DNA from: Deltaproteobacteria bacterium
GTDB taxonomy: Bacteria; Desulfobacterota; Desulfarculia; Adiutricales; Adiutricaceae
NCBI GenBank assembly: GCA_031257955.1
Contig: JAIRNQ010000019.1
Coordinates: 1 to 9,122 of the forward strand
Length of the DNA stretch: 9,122 bases
Direction: 5' to 3'
Part shown: positions 6,281-9,122 of the stretch, piece by piece
Layout of the letters: every line of letters starts with the position of its first letter
Numbering within the stretch: the stretch's first letter is position 1
Notes under the pieces: model-generated
Database searches by the model: none
What the model saw: only the letters and a program-made list of their open reading frames with translations
Told to the model about the DNA's origin: nothing
Position numbers and translations under genes: made by a program

Positions 6281-6748
6281 CTTTTATCCCCTATAAGTCC
6301 CCTTAGCCTCAAAGCCAACCTTATCCCCATGAGATTTTATCCCCTATAAGTCCCCTTCGCCTCAAAGCCAACCTTATCACCATGAGATTTTATCCCCTAT
6401 AAGTCCCATTCACGTCAAAGTCTACCTTATCCCATTGAGATTTTATCCCCTTTTAGTCCTAGTCGACTTAAAGTCTACCATATACCAATGAGATTTTATC
6501 ACTTTTAAGTCCCTTCGACTTAAAGCTAACCTTCTCTCCTTGAGATTTTATTCCCTTTTAAATCACTTTACCTAAAAGACTACCCTATCCAGGTGAGATT
6601 TTATCCCCTTTTAAGTCCTTTTACCTTAAAACCTACCTTATCCCCGTTAGATTTTATCCCCTTTAAGTCCCTTTCGCTTTAAAGCCTTCAATCTCCCGGT
6701 GAGATTTTATCTCCTTTAAATCCCCTTCGCCTTAAAACCTACCTTATA
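6281..6748. repeat. Tandem array of nine degenerate 53-base units
   Basis: Units start at 6281 (partial, 50 bases), 6331, 6384, 6437, 6490, 6542, 6595, 6648 and 6701. All full units are 53 bases except the fifth (52); the ninth fades out near 6748. Each begins with GAGATTTTATC (or TAGATTTTATC) and has a CTTTTAAGTCC-like block, a TTAAAG-like block and usually a CCTTATCCCC-like block near the end. Units 1 and 2 are nearly identical, while middle units are much more diverged. Unit 5 holds a perfect 8-bp dyad (6504-6511 with 6517-6524) around a 5-base loop; other units hold weaker versions. As 53 is not a multiple of three and stops occur, it is not coding. The period is close to five turns of B-DNA, which would place sites on one helix face. 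Function is unknown; iteron-like binding sites or a minisatellite are both possible. Confidence 0.88.
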
Positions 6749-6754
6749 CTTTCC

Positions 6755-7014
6755 CAGTTTGCCCCTGACGACCAAGCCGGTCGCGGCGTTGCCATCGCCG
6801 CCCTGGCCGCGGAGTTAAACACGGCAACCCTGGGCAGGTCTTTCGGTCCGTGTCTGAACCGTTTTCGTTCCGCCGACCTGGCCCCGCCGGCTGGCCAACC
6901 CAGGAAATGGGTCCACGGCTTATAAACCTTTGGGCGGTAACGCGAACCGTGGGAGAAGTCGGGGAGCTTTTCCCGGAGCTGGGAGTTTATGGCGATTTTT
7001 GGGCCGTAAAATAG
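6755..7014 (+). pseudogene. Frame-broken GC-rich coding remnant, unidentified
   Basis: Directly after the repeat array the sequence turns GC-rich and coding-like. A frame read from 6755 gives 56 residues (containing AGRGVAIAALAAELNTATLG and ending PRKWVHGL) before TAA at 6923-6925, with no usable start codon because it runs back into the array. In another phase, coding-like sequence continues through TRTVGEVGELFPELGVYGDF to TAG at 7012-7014; a GTG within it could start only a short peptide. Host-type codons (GCC, CTG, GGC) in both frames suggest the 3' end of a former gene with a frameshift and a lost 5' part. The repeat array may have replaced or interrupted that 5' part. The original product is not recognised. 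Confidence 0.4.
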
Positions 7015-7427
7015 CGCCAGTTTGATATCGTGTTGATTTTTTTTGGTAATTTAAAATCTATAATTTTGTTGGTTAGGTTTTTAACTTCTCTCGAAGGGTG
7101 ACTATTCTCGACAAGTCGCCTGGGCTTGAAAATATGCGGTTGGAACTGACCATTAGGGAATTTTGGATTGGATAATCTAAAGTATTTAGTAGTGAAATTG
7201 TCTTATCATTACTTATTTAAGATATAATTAAATTTTATATAAGTATAGTATAATAAACATTGGACAAAAAAATTCAAAATTATAAAAAAAATTGATCTAA
7301 GACAAAAATAATGGTAAAAATATAGTCCCGCCCTTGTCGCAAGAGGATTTAGCCAAAATTAAGACTTGGAAAGGCTCTAAGCCGCAATTTGGTTATTGAT
7401 TATTTTGATTAACTTCGAGGATTATTT

Positions 7428-7487
7428 ATGGCAAAGAAGGAATTGACCGATAAGAAATTGGATTCGGACCTAGTATCCGAATTTTAA
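7428..7487 (+). CDS. Possible 19-residue small protein or leader peptide
   Basis: The ATG is preceded by GAGG with a 7-base gap, a good ribosome binding site. The product is highly charged (MAKKELTDKKLDSDLVSEF). A perfect 7-bp hairpin (7462-7482) overlaps its last codons and runs into four T residues. This could be a small protein, a leader peptide with an attenuator-like structure, or the surviving 5' end of a truncated gene. Nothing immediately downstream is an obvious partner; the nearest gene begins 385 bases later. Confidence 0.35.
   Translation: MAKKELTDKKLDSDLVSEF
7462..7482 (+). terminator. Short hairpin followed by four T residues
   Basis: ATTCGGA (7462-7468) and TCCGAAT (7476-7482) pair perfectly around a 7-base loop and are followed by TTT and then AAT. 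The stem is short and the T-tract weak, so it would be at best an inefficient terminator or attenuator at the end of the small reading frame at 7428. Confidence 0.3.
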
Positions 7488-7734
7488 TCGCCTAGACGCT
7501 GGTCTCATTTATCTTAGTGAGTGCTTACAAACAATAAAAAGTCAAGGCGTATTTAGTTAAAATTAATAAAAGTTTCTTGCAAGCAGCTAAAATATATTTT
7601 TAGTGACTAATTTAAAAGTAAAGAAATTTTTGGCTACTAAGTCGGCTATGAGCGTTTAAAAAACCGTCAAAGTTAGCTAACGACTTGGCTGAACGAAGTT
7701 ACGGGTTTGGCGAGACAAGTTAACCGGTGCCGCC

Positions 7735-7753
7735 CGCGGCCTCGTTGGCCGCG
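7735..7753 (+). other. GC-rich hairpin upstream of the outer-membrane protein gene
   Basis: CGCGGCC (7735-7741) and GGCCGCG (7747-7753) pair perfectly around TCGTT. A T-containing stretch (TTCAACTTTT) follows, but it is not a clean T-tract. It lies about 120 bases before the ATG at 7872 and could be a leader structure or a weak terminator for upstream transcription. Confidence 0.4.
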
Positions 7754-7839
7754 TTCAACTTTTCGAGGTCTCCCTTGGCGGGTGGCCATTTTGACTCATT
7801 CGTTCCCAGGCGGGCCATAAGCGGTCAGCCAGTATTCAA

Positions 7840-7863
7840 CTTGGTCAAACCAAGGGAAAGGAG
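7840..7863 (+). promoter_or_regulatory. Hairpin followed by the ribosome binding site of the 7872 gene
   Basis: CTTGGT (7840-7845) and ACCAAG (7849-7854) form a perfect 6-bp stem with a 3-base loop. It is followed directly by AAAGGAG (7857-7863), a near-ideal Shine-Dalgarno sequence 8 bases before the ATG. The site fixes the start of the gene. The adjacent stem could influence ribosome access or mRNA stability. Confidence 0.6.
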
Positions 7864-7871
7864 ACTAACAA

Positions 7872-8633
7872 ATGAACGTTTATTTACGGATTTCGGCCGT
7901 ACTGGCCCTGGCGTTGGCTTTCGCTTTTTCTGCCGTTCCCGCCGCCAAGGCCGCCGGGGTTTACCTGGAGCCAAAAATAGGCTACTCCAACCAGCGGGTC
8001 GATCGCCACATGGTCACGAACAGGGATCTAGACGATGGTGTCTACAGATTGAGCGCCAGAGAACTTGACATGGGCCAATACTCCCACGGTAGCGTTGCCG
8101 GTGGAATAGCCATAGGTTACAACTTCATGCCTTCCTTTAGCGTTCCTATCAGGTTAGATCTAGAGTATATCGCCCGCGGGTACAATACCGTCAACGCGAG
8201 GCATGGGTTGGACATCACCTTAACGGAAATAGCCAACGGCACTGCCACGAACCAAAGGGTGAACATCATTGAGAACGGGGAGATTGGCGTTCACACCGTC
8301 TTAGCCAACCTGTATTTTGACATCCATAATTCAAGCCAATTCACGCCTTTCATTGGCGTGAGCCTTGGTATTGCCGCCCTCCACATCGAGATGACCAACA
8401 GCTCGATTGAAGGCTTCACCCCTCCCGAGAGCTTTACCTACGGGACGGCCAATTTCGCCTGGGGCGTGGGCGCCGGCGTAAACTACGCCTTTGACAACCA
8501 ATGGTCGTTCGACATTGGTTACCGCTACGTGGACGCCGGTGACAACTCCCTGACCGAGGGTATGCTTGAGGTCGATCTCGAGACTAAAATCGCCATTCAC
8601 GACGTCTTGGCCGGCGTGAGGTATACCTTCTAA
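7872..8633 (+). CDS. Outer-membrane beta-barrel protein (OmpA-like/opacity-type barrel)
   Basis: The 253-residue product has a classical signal peptide (1-27: two charged-polar residues, a long Ala/Leu/Phe-rich core, then PAAKA, with cleavage likely after Ala27). The mature part is about 226 residues of alternating polar and hydrophobic strands, with amphipathic pairs such as RLDLEYIARGY (94-104), ANLYFDIH (145-152) and WSFDIGYRYVDAG (211-223). It ends in VLAGVRYTF, whose terminal Phe and alternation are the usual signal for the BAM machinery. Length suggests an eight-strand barrel like the OMP_b-brl or opacity families; no peptidoglycan-binding OmpA domain follows. The start is supported by AAAGGAG 8 bases upstream, and a strong terminator follows the stop, so it is probably transcribed alone. 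Codon use is like the GC-rich host. Its role (adhesion, small porin or structural) cannot be read from the sequence, and it is too small to be the missing TonB-dependent receptor. Confidence 0.85.
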   Translation: MNVYLRISAVLALALAFAFSAVPAAKAAGVYLEPKIGYSNQRVDRHMVTNRDLDDGVYRLSARELDMGQYSHGSVAGGIAIGYNFMPSFSVPIRLDLEYIARGYNTVNARHGLDITLTEIANGTATNQRVNIIENGEIGVHTVLANLYFDIHNSSQFTPFIGVSLGIAALHIEMTNSSIEGFTPPESFTYGTANFAWGVGAGVNYAFDNQWSFDIGYRYVDAGDNSLTEGMLEVDLETKIAIHDVLAGVRYTF

Positions 8634-8663
8634 ATCTGGCTTACGGCTTCCAAGAAAAAACCA

Positions 8664-8696
8664 CCCCCGAGGCGACGTTTCGCCCCGGGGGTTTTT
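8664..8696 (+). terminator. Rho-independent terminator after the outer-membrane protein gene
   Basis: An 11-position stem with one A-C mismatch pairs 8664-8674 with 8681-8691 around ACGTTT and is followed by five T residues. A run of A residues sits just upstream of the stem, so a weaker terminator may also work on the opposite strand. It begins about 30 bases after the stop codon. Confidence 0.88.
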
Positions 8697-9122
8697 GTTT
8701 AGGCGGAGACAGATCTGGGAGAGGCCAGAGTTCGGACAAAAGATATGGTTAAGGATTATACATGGGACAAATTTAGTATCATATTACAATATAAATGTTT
8801 TCTAGGGGGTTACCTATTGCCGGCATCGCAGAAAACTCTTTCGTGTTCCCTGATATAACCCTCAGGCACTAATTATCAATAGTTATCTAACCTCTGGACA
8901 CCAATGTGGGGTTTCCGCGAACGCATCACCTATTGCCGGTAAGTTTGCTTACCTTATGGCAATGGATGAACCTACCGTTTGGAAAAGTAACGGTGATAAA
9001 AAAGAGTATTTTAGCAGATTAATCTATCTATAGGGTACATATAAAGTATCTTTTAACCTAAATAACTAATTTTTATTTGCGCTTAAGGTTATAGATTACA
9101 TTCAAATATAAATTTAAATGTG
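8697..9122. other. AT-rich tail with a repeated 12-mer, no clear gene
   Basis: No convincing gene is seen. The 12-mer ACCTATTGCCGG occurs at 8812-8823 and 8928-8939. Short frames following both copies read P-I-A-G and continue protein-like for a while: the first ends at a stop after VFPDITLRH, and the second reads KFAYLMAMDEPTVWKSNGDK and onward to TAG. They could be remnants of a duplicated or decayed gene. The last 120 bases are very AT-rich. Confidence 0.35.
8925..8997 (+). other. Potentially structured segment with nested hairpins
   Basis: GGTAAG (8938-8943) pairs with CTTACC (8948-8953) around TTTG, and TTGCC (8933-8937) pairs with GGCAA (8958-8962) outside it after a 4-base bulge. ACCGTT (8974-8979) pairs with AACGGT (8989-8994). 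ATCACC (8925-8930) can pair with GGTGAT (8992-8997), competing with the second hairpin. It matches no RNA family I recognise, and it overlaps a coding-like stretch, so chance cannot be excluded. Confidence 0.3.

Larger units (their letters stand above)
7015..7861. other. AT-rich region with short coding-like fragments
   Basis: About 850 bases without a convincing full gene. The stretch 7180-7330 is extremely AT-rich. Fragments that read like protein but are cut by stops occur on the plus strand: 7334-7399 (21 codons, LSQEDLAKIKTWKGSKPQFG then Tyr), 7428-7487 (19 codons with its own start) and 7655-7723 (22 codons, containing SKLANDLAERSYGFGETS). They lie in different frames and may be remnants of one or more decayed genes. 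The final 140 bases form the leader region of the 7872 gene, with two hairpins. No clear sigma70 promoter for that gene could be picked out. Confidence 0.4.

Noticed and set aside
6281..6748. CRISPR array
   Set aside because: The whole 53-base unit is repeated, with no short constant repeat alternating with unique spacers; units drift along their full length and no cas gene is present.
7727..8068. 113-codon plus-strand frame overlapping the start of the outer-membrane protein gene
   Set aside because: It uses another phase across the signal peptide of a well-supported gene and lacks a ribosome binding site.
7872..8633. TonB-dependent receptor for the haem system
   Set aside because: At 253 residues it is far too small for a 22-strand receptor and has no plug domain or TonB box.

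Overview
The window reads as a stretch of chromosome from a diderm (Gram-negative) and probably anaerobic bacterium. A complete TonB-ExbB-ExbD energy-transduction set, together with an outer-membrane beta-barrel protein whose C-terminal residue is Phe, implies an outer membrane. A HutW/ChuW-type radical SAM enzyme implies use of haem without oxygen. Coding DNA is GC-rich with much GCC, GGC and GGG, while several non-coding stretches are very AT-rich. A gut-associated Desulfobacterota-like host would fit, but nothing here fixes the taxon.

Left part (1-4710, minus strand): exbB (3798-4490), exbD (3105-3638) and tonB (2215-3069) run in that order from a good sigma70-like promoter at 4678-4706. 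They are followed after about 525 bases by hutW (133-1689). The likely logic is that ExbB/ExbD use the proton gradient to energise TonB, TonB drives an outer-membrane haem receptor that is not in this window, and HutW opens the imported haem anaerobically to free its iron. The tonB-hutW gap holds a large imperfect inverted repeat (1783-1910), a 30-base-period direct repeat (1996-2048) and a doubtful 82-codon reading frame. The exbD-exbB gap holds two strong GC-rich hairpins.

Middle (4710-7870): an AT-rich divergent intergenic region carries three copies of a 9-base motif. It is followed by an unrecognised 363-codon multi-spanning membrane protein gene (5090-6181), whose 5' half is GC-rich and whose 3' half is AT-rich. 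Next comes a degenerate tandem array of nine units with a 53-base period (6281-6748). After it lie a start-less, frame-broken GC-rich coding remnant (6755-7014) and a long AT-rich stretch with short coding-like fragments, one of which (7428-7487) has its own ribosome binding site.

Right part (7870-9122): a secreted outer-membrane beta-barrel protein (7872-8633) with a strong ribosome binding site and a clear Rho-independent terminator. After it is an AT-rich tail with a repeated 12-mer and a potentially structured segment.

The best candidates for something undescribed are the 53-base array, whose period is close to five helical turns, and the compositionally chimeric membrane protein next to it. 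Neither could be assigned to a known family by reading alone.
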